A DNA stretch of 64,000 nt from CAVSNH01 sp963729275 (GTDB lineage: Bacteria; Actinomycetota; Acidimicrobiia; Acidimicrobiales; RAAP-2): assembly GCA_963729275.1 (NCBI GenBank), contig CAVSNH010000013.1, forward strand, positions 744,001 through 808,000, read 5' to 3'. This document shows, one piece after another, positions 1 through 8,738 of the stretch. The notes under the pieces were generated by a model that saw only the letters and a list, made by a program, of their open reading frames with translations, made no database searches and had not been told where the DNA came from. How positions within the stretch are numbered: position 1 is the first letter of the stretch; every line of letters begins with the position of its first letter. A program made the translations under genes and the position numbers.

Positions 1-1031
1 TCGGCAATGGAGGCCGGAGACTGCGTCGAGCGTAGAAAGTTCTCCATGTCGTCGAGGTCTCGCAGCCGCTCGACGGCGTCCGTGGCGTCCCCGAGGCCCA
101 TGGGCTCGGTGCCCCGGAAGTTGTACCCCTGCCCCCAACCCTCGGCCGGGAAGGCCTTCTGAAGGTTGCCGGCCAGCCGGTCGACCTGCCACCGAAGGTC
201 CATGTCCTCGAGCAGGCTGTCGGCCAGTCCCTTCAGCTGGGCCCGCTGCTCGGGCGACATCGACATCCACATGGCCTGGGCCGCGGCCATGCGGGCCGCC
301 ATCTGCTCGAGCAGCTCGTCGAGGTTCTTCGGATTGCCCGGGAACATGTCCCCGTACTGCTCCATGAAGGACTCGAAGCTGGGATCGAGCGGCTCGCCGG
401 CCTCGCGTTGCTCGATCATCCGGTTGAGGGCGTCGAACGCGTTGCGCATCCGTTCGAGCATCTCGGGGTCCGGGTTGGCAAGCGCCTCGGACATGTTCTC
501 GAAGTACGTGTGGGCGACCTCCTCGCGCAGCCGCTCCATGAGCTCCTCGAAGTGTTGACGGGCCTCGGGGGAGACGAACTCGTAGCTCTGCAGGCTCCGC
601 ACCATGCCGGCAAGGTCCGGCGGCAGAAGGTCGAGCTGCATGCGGCGCTCGGCCACCACCTGGTCGGTGACCTCCTCACGACGCTGGTCGCCGGAGGCGG
701 CAGCATCGGCCTCGAGCTGCTCGATTCCCAACCGCTCCTCGGTCACGACCTCGGAGAGCTCCTCGGCGATCTCGCGATAGGTACCGCCCAGGTCACCACG
801 TTCGAGCGTCTCCTCCCGCTCGAGCCGGATCCGGTCGAGGAGGTCGCGCAGGCCTTCCACGCGTCGGCCGTCCGGCGTCCGCCAACCCCGGTTGAGCATG
901 CGCTGGAGCGCCTCGTGCAGGTCGCCGTTGGCCAGCAGGTCGTCGGTGAGCTGCGAGAGGACGGCGTCGGTGTCGTCGACGAGCTCGTCCTGGGTGCCGT
1001 CCCACCGCCGGTAGGCGAACCGCCAGGTCAT
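1..1031 (-). CDS. VWA-family partner of a MoxR ATPase, N-terminal part (runs off the window)
   Basis: An open frame of about 343 codons starts at the ATG at 1031-1029 (MTWRFAYRRWDG) and is still open at base 1. The ATG overlaps the stop of the upstream ATPase gene as ATGA, so the two are translationally coupled. The visible part is acidic and helical, rich in Glu, Met and Gln, with no transmembrane segment. Actinobacteria commonly carry a MoxR/ChlI-like ATPase followed by a protein of 600-700 residues with a C-terminal von Willebrand A domain (the M. tuberculosis Rv0958/Rv0959 pair). By that arrangement this should be the VWA partner, a substrate or chaperone adaptor. The VWA domain itself would lie beyond the window, so the family call is inference from context and the N-terminal pattern. 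Confidence 0.75.
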   Translation of the reverse strand, partial: MTWRFAYRRWDGTQDELVDDTDAVLSQLTDDLLANGDLHEALQRMLNRGWRTPDGRRVEGLRDLLDRIRLEREETLERGDLGGTYREIAEELSEVVTEERLGIEQLEADAAASGDQRREEVTDQVVAERRMQLDLLPPDLAGMVRSLQSYEFVSPEARQHFEELMERLREEVAHTYFENMSEALANPDPEMLERMRNAFDALNRMIEQREAGEPLDPSFESFMEQYGDMFPGNPKNLDELLEQMAARMAAAQAMWMSMSPEQRAQLKGLADSLLEDMDLRWQVDRLAGNLQKAFPAEGWGQGYNFRGTEPMGLGDATDAVERLRDLDDMENFLRSTQSPASIA

Positions 1032-2533
1032 CCGCGACCCCGGTAGACAGCGCGGCCCCCGCTGGCGTCCTTGTTGAGCCGCTTGGTGAGGTGCAACCCT
1101 TCGAGGAGGAACTCGAGCGCGCTGGCCACCAGACCCGGGTCCTCGGAACCACCGGTCAGGAAGTTCACCGGCGCCGAGAGGTCGGGTAGCTGGGCGAGGG
1201 TCGTCGCATAGGCCGACGCCGGCAGGTCGTCCCCGGCATGGACGACGGTCTCGGCCGTGAAGGCGGCGACCACGGCGCGGGGGTCCTCGAGGGTGACCCG
1301 TCGGCGGAACACGAGGAGCACGGCCGCATTGACCAGCTGTCCGAGGATGACCTCCTCGCGGCCCTCCTCGAGCGTTTCGATCTCGATCTTGCCCTGGGTC
1401 GACGACACGAGTGACTGCAAGTCGGAGACGCGGGGCACGGCCTCGTCCTCCCCGTTGCGCAGGGCGCGGCGGGTGGCGTTGGCCAGCAGTGTCTCGTAGT
1501 TGGCAATGGTGAGCCGCACCGAGACCCCGGAGCGCTGGTTGAGGTGAGGGCTCTGACGAGCCAGCTGGCTGAGCTCGGCGACGACCTCGGCCATGAAGAC
1601 CGGCATCTCGACGCGGGGGCCGGAGTCGGTGTGACGGGCCGCGGCGCCGACCTGTCCGGGCAGATCGGCCTCCATCTCGGCGATCTGAAGCTCGACGTCG
1701 GCGTCCGGCGGGTAGTGCGTGCGGATCTGGGCGCCGAAGCGGTCCTTCAACGGGGTGATGATCCGGCCCCGGTTGGTGTAGTCCTCGGGGTTGGCCGTCG
1801 CCAGCAGCACGATGTCGAGCGGGAGCCGGACCCGGTGCCCGCGGATCTGCACGTCGCGCTCCTCGAGCACGTTGAGCAGGCCCACCTGAATGCGCTCGGC
1901 CAGGTCGGGTAGCTCGTTGACGGCGAAGATGCCGCGGTTGAGGCGAGGCACGAGGCCGTAGTGGATGGTCAGCTCGTCAGAGAGATAGCGACCCTCGGCC
2001 ACGCGGATGGGATCGACCTCGCCGATGAGGTCGGCGATCGAAGTGTCCGGGGTGGCCAACTTCTCGCCGTAGCGGTCGCTGCGGTGGACCCAGGCGATGG
2101 GCGTGTCGTCGCCCTTCTCGGACAGGAGATCTTTGGCGAAGCGGGAGATCGGGTGGTACGGGTCGTCGTTGATCTCAGAATGGGCCACCGCCGGCACCCA
2201 CTCGTCCAGCAGGCCGACGAGCGAACGGATGATCCTCGTCTTGGCCTGTCCCCGCTCCCCCAGGAGGATCACGTCGTGCCCGGCCAGCACCGCGTTCTCG
2301 AGCTGAGGCAGGACCGAATCCTCGAAACCGAGGACTCCCGAGACGAGCGGCCGGCCGGCGGCGATGCGCGCCGACGCGTTGCACCGGATCTCCTCGGCCA
2401 CCGGGATCGAGCGCCAACCCGTCTCCCGCAGCCGGCCCAGGGTGGTGATGTCGGGAGGAGGCGTCAACCGGGCATTCGGATCGACGTCCCCGTCGGGGAC
2501 CTCAGTGTGTTCGGGGGCTTCGGGCGAGCTCAT
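1028..2533 (-). CDS. MoxR/magnesium-chelatase-like AAA+ ATPase
   Basis: The 501-residue protein has an AAA+ core. Walker A is GERGQAKT at residues 92-99, the Walker B region is GIFAVNELPDL, and a sensor-like LLATANPEDYTNRG is followed by an arginine-finger-like DRFGAQIRTHYP. The length and motifs match the Rv0958-type ATPases annotated as magnesium chelatase subunits. No other chlorophyll or cobalamin chelatase genes are present, so a MoxR-like chaperone role with the VWA partner is more likely than true metal chelation. It starts at the ATG at 2533 and its stop overlaps the next gene by four bases. Upstream is a 136-base gap to a LysR gene on the same strand. Confidence 0.85.
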   Translation of the reverse strand: MSSPEAPEHTEVPDGDVDPNARLTPPPDITTLGRLRETGWRSIPVAEEIRCNASARIAAGRPLVSGVLGFEDSVLPQLENAVLAGHDVILLGERGQAKTRIIRSLVGLLDEWVPAVAHSEINDDPYHPISRFAKDLLSEKGDDTPIAWVHRSDRYGEKLATPDTSIADLIGEVDPIRVAEGRYLSDELTIHYGLVPRLNRGIFAVNELPDLAERIQVGLLNVLEERDVQIRGHRVRLPLDIVLLATANPEDYTNRGRIITPLKDRFGAQIRTHYPPDADVELQIAEMEADLPGQVGAAARHTDSGPRVEMPVFMAEVVAELSQLARQSPHLNQRSGVSVRLTIANYETLLANATRRALRNGEDEAVPRVSDLQSLVSSTQGKIEIETLEEGREEVILGQLVNAAVLLVFRRRVTLEDPRAVVAAFTAETVVHAGDDLPASAYATTLAQLPDLSAPVNFLTGGSEDPGLVASALEFLLEGLHLTKRLNKDASGGRAVYRGRG

Positions 2534-2669
2534 GGCCCGAGCCTACGCGGGGCGGCTCCGGGGCCGGAATCGGGATCGGGTGCCGTCGAGGACGGGCAGT
2601 GGTCGAGTGGTGAACTGCCGATGGGGATGGCGGGCTCTCGGGCGGGGTGCCGGGGGCATCGGCCTCCGC

Positions 2670-3599
2670 TCACCGGAACAGCCGCATCCCCTGGGGCATC
2701 GGTCCCGGCCACCCGTCGGTCGCGATTCCGTCGGTGAAGGCGGTAGCCAGCGCCTCCGCGGCGCGAGAAGGCGCCCGGTCATCCCGGTGGACAAGGGCGA
2801 TCGTTCGTGTGGGCGCCGGCGGCTTGAACCTCGTGACCCGCAACCGGTCCGTCACCGAGGTCACGATGCCGGGCACCACGGCGGCCCCGAGGCCTGCGGC
2901 AACGAGGGCGAGCACGCTCCCCATCTCTCCGCCCTCGACGGCGACGGTCGGCTCGACGCCGTGAGCGGCGAACGCGTCGATAGTGGCCGTACGCAGGTCG
3001 TAACCCGGACGGAACATGACCAGCGGATGGCCCGCCAGCTCCGGGACGGTTATCGAACGCCGAGCGGAGAGGAGGTGATCGGGTGGCGTGACCACGACCA
3101 GCTCCTCCTCGGCCAAGGGCACACTGGCCAGCCCCCTCGAGGAAACGGGGGCGATGGCCAGGGCCAGGTCCAGCGTTCCTCCCAACAGCTCCTCGAGCAG
3201 CTGCGGTGATCCCTGCTCCGAGACGCGGATCACCACGCCCGGGTAGAGGCGATGAAAGCGGCCGAGCACGCTCGGCAGCAACGTCGCCGAGAGGCTCGGT
3301 GTGGCGCCGACGGCCACGTGACCGCGGAGGAGGGCGTCGAGCCCGGAGAGCTCGTCGTCGATGGACGCCAGGTCGGCGACGACGCGGCGGGCGATCGGGA
3401 GTAGGGCTGCGCCGGCGTCGGTCAGGGTGACCGGGCCCGGACCCCGGTGGAAGAGCTCCGTCCGGAGCATGGACTCCAGACGGCGGATCTGGGCGCTCAC
3501 CGAAGGCTGGGCCACCTGCAGTCGCTCGGCGGCCCGTGTGAACTGGCCCTCCTCGGCCACCGCCAGGAAATAGCGCAGCTGCGGGACGGAGGGGAGCAT
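2670..3599 (-). CDS. LysR-family transcriptional regulator
   Basis: The 309-residue protein has a typical N-terminal winged helix-turn-helix (residues 1-60, FTRAAERLQVAQPSVSAQIR) followed by a LysR substrate-binding domain (about 90-300). The sequence resembles the OxyR/CynR branch, but I cannot assign an effector. It is divergent from the succinate dehydrogenase operon with 131 bases between starts, so it may control itself and possibly sdh (inference). A small inverted repeat lies 20-36 bases upstream of its start. The usual LysR length is about 300 residues, so it looks complete. Confidence 0.9.
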   Translation of the reverse strand: MLPSVPQLRYFLAVAEEGQFTRAAERLQVAQPSVSAQIRRLESMLRTELFHRGPGPVTLTDAGAALLPIARRVVADLASIDDELSGLDALLRGHVAVGATPSLSATLLPSVLGRFHRLYPGVVIRVSEQGSPQLLEELLGGTLDLALAIAPVSSRGLASVPLAEEELVVVTPPDHLLSARRSITVPELAGHPLVMFRPGYDLRTATIDAFAAHGVEPTVAVEGGEMGSVLALVAAGLGAAVVPGIVTSVTDRLRVTRFKPPAPTRTIALVHRDDRAPSRAAEALATAFTDGIATDGWPGPMPQGMRLFR

Positions 3600-3618
3600 A
3601 GGACAAGACTATGAGATC

Positions 3619-3635
3619 AAGACGATATATGTCTT
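3619..3635. promoter_or_regulatory. AAGAC-N7-GTCTT inverted repeat between lysR and sdh
   Basis: AAGAC and GTCTT flank the A/T-rich spacer GATATAT in the divergent intergenic region, 20 bases upstream of the LysR start codon. The 17-base symmetric site fits the general form of a LysR operator (T-N11-A type with arms around an AT centre). Only five bases per arm are symmetric, so chance is possible. Confidence 0.35.
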
Positions 3636-3730
3636 CGACTTCTGCGATGGGACTGGCTACCCTGGCCGGCGATGACCGTCCGGTCCTTCGTCAACCACCG
3701 GGGTAACGGCCGATACAAGGAGTGCGTGCG

Positions 3731-4555
3731 TTGACCACAGTCGAGGACGCCACCGTCACGCCGGTCGTTTTGGGAGGTGTCCGGGGCGGGCCGTCGGTGA
3801 CCACGCTCCGCCGGGACCGATGGTGGCTGCCCCCGCTGGTCACGGTCACCGTGCTGACCGCCTTCGTCGGCTATTCGACCTGGGCCGCCTTCGTCAACAA
3901 GGACTACTACGTGGGCGCCGGCGCCCACCGGAACCTGATCTCACCGTTCTATTCGCCGTGTATCGCCGAGCACTGCGTGCCCGGCAGCAACCCGTGGGCG
4001 GCCTTCAGCTGGTGGCCGTTCTCTCCGGCGTTGCTCATCCTCATCGTCCCGCTCGGGTTCCGGTTGACCTGCTACTACTACCGCAAGGCCTACTACCGGG
4101 GGTTCTGGCTAGCCCCCCCGGCCTGCGCCGTGGCCGACGCCCACGCCGCCTACTCCGGTGAGAGTCGGCTGCCGCTCGTTCTGCAGAACATCCACCGCTA
4201 CTTCTTCTATTTGGGCTTCGCCCTCAACGTGGTCCTGACCATCGACGCGGTGATGGCCTTCGACCAGCCCGGAGTGGGTATCGGTATCAGCGTCGGCACC
4301 GTGGTGCTCTGCATCAACGCCGGGCTGCTGTGGATGTACACGCTCAGCTGCCATGCCTGCCGGCACCTGTGCGGTGGCGGGGTCAAGCAGTTCTCGGCTG
4401 CCCCCATCCGCCACCGGATCTGGAAGACACTGACCCCGCTCAACGCCCGGCACATGCTCATCGCCTGGATGAGCCTCTGCTTCGTGGCCTTCACCGACTT
4501 CTACGTGCGGCTGGTGGCGAGCGGAACCATCCACGACTACGGCTTCCACTTCTAA
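3731..4555 (+). CDS. Succinate dehydrogenase (Sdh1 type) membrane anchor subunit
   Basis: The predicted protein has 274 residues and about five hydrophobic segments, with paired His/Cys and aromatic motifs such as LQNIHRYFFYLGFALN and LSCHACRHLCGGG. It matches the size and place of the anchor of mycobacterial Sdh1 (Rv0249c), which precedes the flavoprotein and iron-sulfur genes as here. I chose the TTG at 3731 because an AAGGAG at 3717-3722 sits eight bases upstream. The GTG at 3722 overlaps that ribosome binding site. It should anchor the complex in the membrane and take part in quinone reduction. The family is less conserved than the catalytic subunits, so the role rests partly on synteny. 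Confidence 0.85.
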   Translation: MTTVEDATVTPVVLGGVRGGPSVTTLRRDRWWLPPLVTVTVLTAFVGYSTWAAFVNKDYYVGAGAHRNLISPFYSPCIAEHCVPGSNPWAAFSWWPFSPALLILIVPLGFRLTCYYYRKAYYRGFWLAPPACAVADAHAAYSGESRLPLVLQNIHRYFFYLGFALNVVLTIDAVMAFDQPGVGIGISVGTVVLCINAGLLWMYTLSCHACRHLCGGGVKQFSAAPIRHRIWKTLTPLNARHMLIAWMSLCFVAFTDFYVRLVASGTIHDYGFHF

Positions 4556-4569
4556 GGGCGGACGTGCAC

Positions 4570-6408
4570 ATGGCCGACCACGAGTCCCACGACTTCGACG
4601 TCGTCATCATCGGCGCCGGGGGTGCCGGGATACGGGCGGCCATCGAGGCCAAGTCCCGCGGCTTGCGCACCGCCCTCGTGTGCAAGTCGCTCTTCGGCAA
4701 GGCCCACACGGTCATGGCCGAGGGAGGGATCGCGGCCGCTCTCGGCAACGTCTACCCCGACGACAACTGGGAGGTGCACTTCCGGGACACCATGCGGGGC
4801 GGGAAGATGCTCAACAACTGGCGCATGGCCGAGCTCCATGCCCAAGAAGCGCCCGACCGTGTCCGCGAGCTCGAAGAGTGGGGGGCCCTCTTCGACCGCA
4901 CCGCCGATGGGCTCATCCTCCAGCGTGACTTCGGAGGCCACCGCTACGCCCGGCTGGCCCACGTGGGCGATCGCACCGGCCTCGAGATGATCCGGACCCT
5001 GCAGCAGAAGGCAGTAGCCGACGGCATCGAGGTGTTCATGGAGCTCAAGGTGCTCCGCCTGCTTCACGACGACGGCGGCACCGTCTCCGGCCTGGTCGGC
5101 TACTGGCGGCCGAGCGGAGAGTTCGTGGTCATCACGGCAAAGTCCACCGTCCTTGCCACTGGCGGGGTGGGAAAGAGCTGGCTCTACACCTCCAACTCGT
5201 GGGAGTCGACGGGTGATGGCCATGCCATGGCTCTGTGGGCCGGCGCCGACCTCATCGACATGGAGTTCGTCCAGTTCCACCCGACGGGAATGGTCTGGCC
5301 GCTCTCCGTCCGGGGGATCCTGGTGACCGAAGGAGTGCGCGGCGATGGCGGAGTGCTGCGCAATTCCGAGGGCCGGCGCTTCATGTTCGACTACATCCCG
5401 CCCATGTTCGCGGCCGAGACGGCTGACTCCGAGGACGAGGCGGACAAGTGGTACGCCGACCACTCGGCCGGTCGGCGCCCACCCGAACTCCTGCCCCGCG
5501 ACGAGGTCGCCCGCTCCATCAACACCGAGGTCAAGGCCGGACGGGGCAGCCCCCATGGCGGCGTCTTCCTCGACATCGCCACTCGCCGCACCCCGGCCGA
5601 GATCCGCCGTCGCCTCCCGTCGATGTACCACCAGTTCATGGAGCTGGCCGGCGTGGACATCACGGCCGAGGCCATGGAGGTCGGGCCTACCTGCCACTAC
5701 ATCATGGGCGGCGTGCGCGTGGATGCGGACTCCACGGCCACGACCGCCCCCGGGCTCTTCGCGGCGGGGGAAGTCGCCGCCGGCATGCACGGCGCGAACC
5801 GGCTCGGCGGCAATTCGCTCTCCGACCTCCTGGTCTTCGGCCGGCGGGCCGGGGAGGCGGCCGCCGAGTACGCCCTCGGTCGCAGTGATCCCGTCCGAGT
5901 GGACGAGGCCCAGGTGGAGGCGGCGGTTGGAGCAGCCACTGCGCCCTTCGAACTGGACGACGGCGAGAACCCCTACACCGTCCACCACGACCTACAGACG
6001 ACGATGCAGGAGCTCGTGGGCATCATCCGCACCGGTGACGAGCTGAACGAAGCGATGGTGCGCCTCGACGAGCTCGAGGACCGCGCCCGACGGGTGGCTC
6101 TGTCAGGAGGTCGTCGTTACAACCCGGGCTGGAACCTGGTCACCGACCTGCCGGCCATGTTGTCCGTGTCGCGCTCGACGGCGCAGGGGGCCATCAACCG
6201 CACCGAGAGCCGCGGTGGCCACACCCGCGACGACTATCCGAAGCCATCGGAGGAGATGGGGCGGGTCAACTTCGTCCAACGGGTCCGTGACCGCTCCGAG
6301 GCCGACGGCGTGTGCGGCACTCCCTCGATCCGCCACATCGACGTCAGCCCCGAGCCGTTGCCGACAATGCCCGACGAGCTGCGGGCCCTGTTGGAGGAGG
6401 CGACCTGA
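4570..6408 (+). CDS. sdhA: Succinate dehydrogenase flavoprotein subunit
   Basis: This 612-residue subunit oxidises succinate to fumarate and passes electrons to FAD. It has the N-terminal dinucleotide fold VVIIGAGGAG (residues 11-20). His46, in the segment KAHTVMAEGG, sits where the FAD-linking histidine lies in the family. Substrate-loop motifs EFVQFHPTG and GVRGDGGVLRN follow, then TCHYIMGG and the FAD-binding GEVAAGMHGANRLGGNSL. The ATG at 4570 was chosen because the protein then begins just before the FAD fold. It lies 14 bases after the anchor stop. The stop codon overlaps the SdhB start as TGATG, so the three genes form one operon. It resembles the mycobacterial Sdh1 flavoprotein (Rv0248c). 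Confidence 0.96.
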   Translation: MADHESHDFDVVIIGAGGAGIRAAIEAKSRGLRTALVCKSLFGKAHTVMAEGGIAAALGNVYPDDNWEVHFRDTMRGGKMLNNWRMAELHAQEAPDRVRELEEWGALFDRTADGLILQRDFGGHRYARLAHVGDRTGLEMIRTLQQKAVADGIEVFMELKVLRLLHDDGGTVSGLVGYWRPSGEFVVITAKSTVLATGGVGKSWLYTSNSWESTGDGHAMALWAGADLIDMEFVQFHPTGMVWPLSVRGILVTEGVRGDGGVLRNSEGRRFMFDYIPPMFAAETADSEDEADKWYADHSAGRRPPELLPRDEVARSINTEVKAGRGSPHGGVFLDIATRRTPAEIRRRLPSMYHQFMELAGVDITAEAMEVGPTCHYIMGGVRVDADSTATTAPGLFAAGEVAAGMHGANRLGGNSLSDLLVFGRRAGEAAAEYALGRSDPVRVDEAQVEAAVGAATAPFELDDGENPYTVHHDLQTTMQELVGIIRTGDELNEAMVRLDELEDRARRVALSGGRRYNPGWNLVTDLPAMLSVSRSTAQGAINRTESRGGHTRDDYPKPSEEMGRVNFVQRVRDRSEADGVCGTPSIRHIDVSPEPLPTMPDELRALLEEAT

Positions 6409-7526
6409 TGGCCATCGAGGACCCGGTGGCCCCCGTGAGCGACGAGATGGCACCATCCAACGACGAGTCGTCTCCGGCCGCCGACGGCGTGGGCCAACTC
6501 CCGGGGACGGTGACCATGCGCGTGTGGCGCGGCGACGAAGAAGGCGGCGACTTCGCCGAGTACCAGTTGCCGGCCCAGGAAGGCGAAGTCGTCCTCGACG
6601 TCATCCACCGCATCCAGGCCACCACCGCGCCGGATCTGGCTTGCCGATGGAATTGCAAGGCGGGCAAGTGCGGGTCGTGCTCGGCCGAGATCAACGGGCG
6701 ACCCGCCCTCATGTGCATGACCCGCGTGGACGCCTTGCCCCCGGGCGAGACGGTGACGGTCGCCCCCATGCGCACCTTTCCTATCCTCCGCGATCTGGTC
6801 ACCGATGTCTCCTTCAACTACGAGGTGGCCAAGCGCGTCCCGTCGTTCACCCCACGACCCCGCACGGCGGACGAGGTCGAGGCCGGCGGCTACCGCATGC
6901 AGCAGATCGACGTCGAGCGGAGCCAGGAGTTCCGCAAGTGCATCGAGTGCTTCCTCTGCCAAGACGTCTGCCACGTCATGCGCGACCACGAGGAGAACAA
7001 GACGTCGTATGCCGGTCCGCGCTTCTTCATCCGGTCGGCCGAGCTCGAGATGCACCCACTCGACACCAACGATCGCCGCGAGCTGCTCCAGCACAACCAG
7101 GGCCTGGGCATGTGCAACATCACCAAGTGCTGCACCGAGGTCTGCCCCGAGCACATCAAGATCACCGACAACGCCATCATCCCCCTGAAGGAGCGCGTCG
7201 TCGACGCCTCCTACGATCCGATCGCCTGGCTCGGCCGCAAGATCCGCAACCGCCGGGCTCCCCGGACGCCGTCCGAGGCCGCCGCCACCGCGCCGGCCAC
7301 CGGACCGGCCGCGGTGCAGTCCTCGCCCGAGGCCTACGGGATCCCGGAGCCGGGAGCGGAGCCGGACGTAGACGCGGGGACCCAGCCTTACTGGGAGGCC
7401 GGCCCGACCGATGCGCACACTCCGGCACCGGCGGCTGCGGCCTCGGACGGCCCCGCGGCTGTGCCCGAGGGCCCCATGGACGTTCCCGGCGAAACGGCAG
7501 ACGGTGGCGACCACGTCAACGGCTGA
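6408..7526 (+). CDS. sdhB: Succinate dehydrogenase iron-sulfur subunit with long C-terminal tail
   Basis: All three cluster motifs of SdhB are present: Cys79, 83, 88, 91 and 103 for 2Fe-2S, Cys178, 181, 184 and 188 for 4Fe-4S, and Cys236, Cys241/242 and Cys246 for 3Fe-4S. It carries electrons from FAD to quinone. The protein is 372 residues, far longer than the roughly 250 of mycobacterial Sdh1 SdhB. The extra length is an N-terminal acidic extension of about 30 residues and a Pro/Ala/Glu-rich tail from about residue 283 that looks disordered. The ATG at 6408 shares a base with the sdhA stop. Confidence 0.95.
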   Translation: MAIEDPVAPVSDEMAPSNDESSPAADGVGQLPGTVTMRVWRGDEEGGDFAEYQLPAQEGEVVLDVIHRIQATTAPDLACRWNCKAGKCGSCSAEINGRPALMCMTRVDALPPGETVTVAPMRTFPILRDLVTDVSFNYEVAKRVPSFTPRPRTADEVEAGGYRMQQIDVERSQEFRKCIECFLCQDVCHVMRDHEENKTSYAGPRFFIRSAELEMHPLDTNDRRELLQHNQGLGMCNITKCCTEVCPEHIKITDNAIIPLKERVVDASYDPIAWLGRKIRNRRAPRTPSEAAATAPATGPAAVQSSPEAYGIPEPGAEPDVDAGTQPYWEAGPTDAHTPAPAAAASDGPAAVPEGPMDVPGETADGGDHVNG

Positions 7527-7579
7527 CGGCGCCGACGGCGCTCGCCGTCGGCGCGGCTGAATCTCACGGCGCGTTCGGC

Positions 7580-8017
7580 GTGCCCCAATTCCTGACGTCG
7601 GCCTGGGTGGAAGCCTTCAACGGGGCCATGGCCAGCGTGTCCGTTCCCGCCCCCGGGGCCGACGCGGGGCTCGTGCCGCAGTCGGGGGTGTTCGTCGTCG
7701 CCCAGGAGATCCGCGGCACCGCTAGTGGTGACGTCACCCTCCTGCTCCGGTTCGACGACGGGAAATTGGAGCTGGCGCTTGTGCCCGGAGAGGACGGGAA
7801 GGGTGAGATGGGCGTCGAACGCGAGCCCAACGTGACCATTGCCCTCTCCTATGACGACGCCGTGGCTATGGCCAAAGGCGAGCTCAGCCCGGCCGAGGCC
7901 CTGACCGCCGGCCGTGTCCGGGTCCGGGGAGACCTTGCCGTGCTGATCGCCGGTCACGATCTGATGGCGGAGGCCCGTCGCCACACCGGCTCGTTGGCGG
8001 CCGATACCACCTACTGA
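7580..8017 (+). CDS. SCP2 sterol-carrier-like protein
   Basis: The 145-residue protein ends with the signature of SCP2-type lipid-binding domains (AMAKGELSPAEALTAGRVRVRGD and a short amphipathic tail). Such stand-alone domains bind lipids or acyl-CoAs in the cytoplasm. The GTG at 7580 gives MPQFLTSAWVEAFN, a usual opening for the family. No clear ribosome binding site is visible, so the start is the least certain part. It follows sdhB by 53 bases and may be cotranscribed, although a role in respiration is not implied. Confidence 0.8.
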   Translation: MPQFLTSAWVEAFNGAMASVSVPAPGADAGLVPQSGVFVVAQEIRGTASGDVTLLLRFDDGKLELALVPGEDGKGEMGVEREPNVTIALSYDDAVAMAKGELSPAEALTAGRVRVRGDLAVLIAGHDLMAEARRHTGSLAADTTY

Positions 8018-8019
8018 GA

Positions 8020-8031
8020 GGCCTCGAGGCC
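8020..8031. terminator. GGCCTCGAGGCC palindrome between convergent genes
   Basis: A perfect 12-base palindrome lies three bases after the SCP2 stop and ten bases before the DinB stop of the opposite strand. It can form a short stem in either transcript, but no T tract follows. A termination role is only suggested by the position. Confidence 0.3.
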
Positions 8032-8041
8032 GCGGCCCCGC

Positions 8042-8581
8042 CTACTCGCCCGTGGCCCCGTCCACTGACTCCCGGATCAGATCGGCGTGACCGTTGTGAC
8101 GTGCGTACTCCTCGATCATGTGGCAGAGGATCCAGCGCAGGCTCGGTGTCTGGCCGTCGGCCCAGGCACGGGAGCTTGGCCGGTCCAGCCCGCCGTCGGT
8201 CAACGCCTCGGCAACGAGATTTCGGGAGCGGTCCACGCTCTCCTGCCACAGCCCCCGCAACCTCTCAGGGGAGTCTCCGGCAGCCGAGTGCCACTCCCAG
8301 TCGGGGTCGGCGGACCAGTCAACCGCGTCCCAGGGTGACGCTGGGGGTCGCCCGTATAGCGACCGGGAGAACCACCATTCTTCGACGTGGGCCATGTGCT
8401 TGAGCATCCCGCCCAGGGTCATCGACGAAACGCCGACGGTCGCCTGTAGGCCAGCTGCGTCCAGGCCTGCGCATTTCCAGGCAAAGGTGGCTCGCTGGTA
8501 GTCCAGGAAGCCGAGGAGTGTGTCCGTTTCATCGGCCGCGGCGGGCGGCTCCGGACGACCGTGGTCGTCGATCACCGTCAT
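8042..8581 (-). CDS. DinB/DUF664 family protein
   Basis: The 179-residue protein has the four-helix DinB pattern: an N-terminal helix, the metal-site histidine in LKHMAHVEEWW, and the C-terminal CHMIEEYARHNGHADLIRE, which supplies two more histidines. Actinobacterial members of this type include mycothiol- or bacillithiol-dependent S-transferases, and many have unknown function. It is convergent with the SCP2 gene and divergent from a VOC gene. The likely role is a metal-dependent thiol transferase in the cytoplasm (inference from the family). Confidence 0.88.
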   Translation of the reverse strand: MTVIDDHGRPEPPAAADETDTLLGFLDYQRATFAWKCAGLDAAGLQATVGVSSMTLGGMLKHMAHVEEWWFSRSLYGRPPASPWDAVDWSADPDWEWHSAAGDSPERLRGLWQESVDRSRNLVAEALTDGGLDRPSSRAWADGQTPSLRWILCHMIEEYARHNGHADLIRESVDGATGE

Positions 8582-8621
8582 GGGCGGAATTTACCGATGT
8601 CGGCCTCGGCTGCGGGCGGTT

Positions 8622-8675
8622 GCGGGCGCCGCGGGCGCCGCTGGCGCTGCGGGCGTTGCGGGCGCTGCTGGCGCC
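8622..8675. repeat. Six 9-base tandem units upstream of a VOC gene
   Basis: Six head-to-tail units of the form GC[G/T]GGCG[CC/CT/TT] fill the divergent region between the DinB and VOC starts. The period of nine keeps a plus-strand frame open as an Ala/Gly run. The frame reaches the VOC gene, but the good ribosome binding site at 8726-8733 argues that the repeat is not translated. Confidence 0.75.
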
Positions 8676-8738
8676 ACGCCCGGCACGCATGGCAGCGTGG
8701 GCGGGCATCGACACAGTGACCACGGAGAGGAGGACGGG

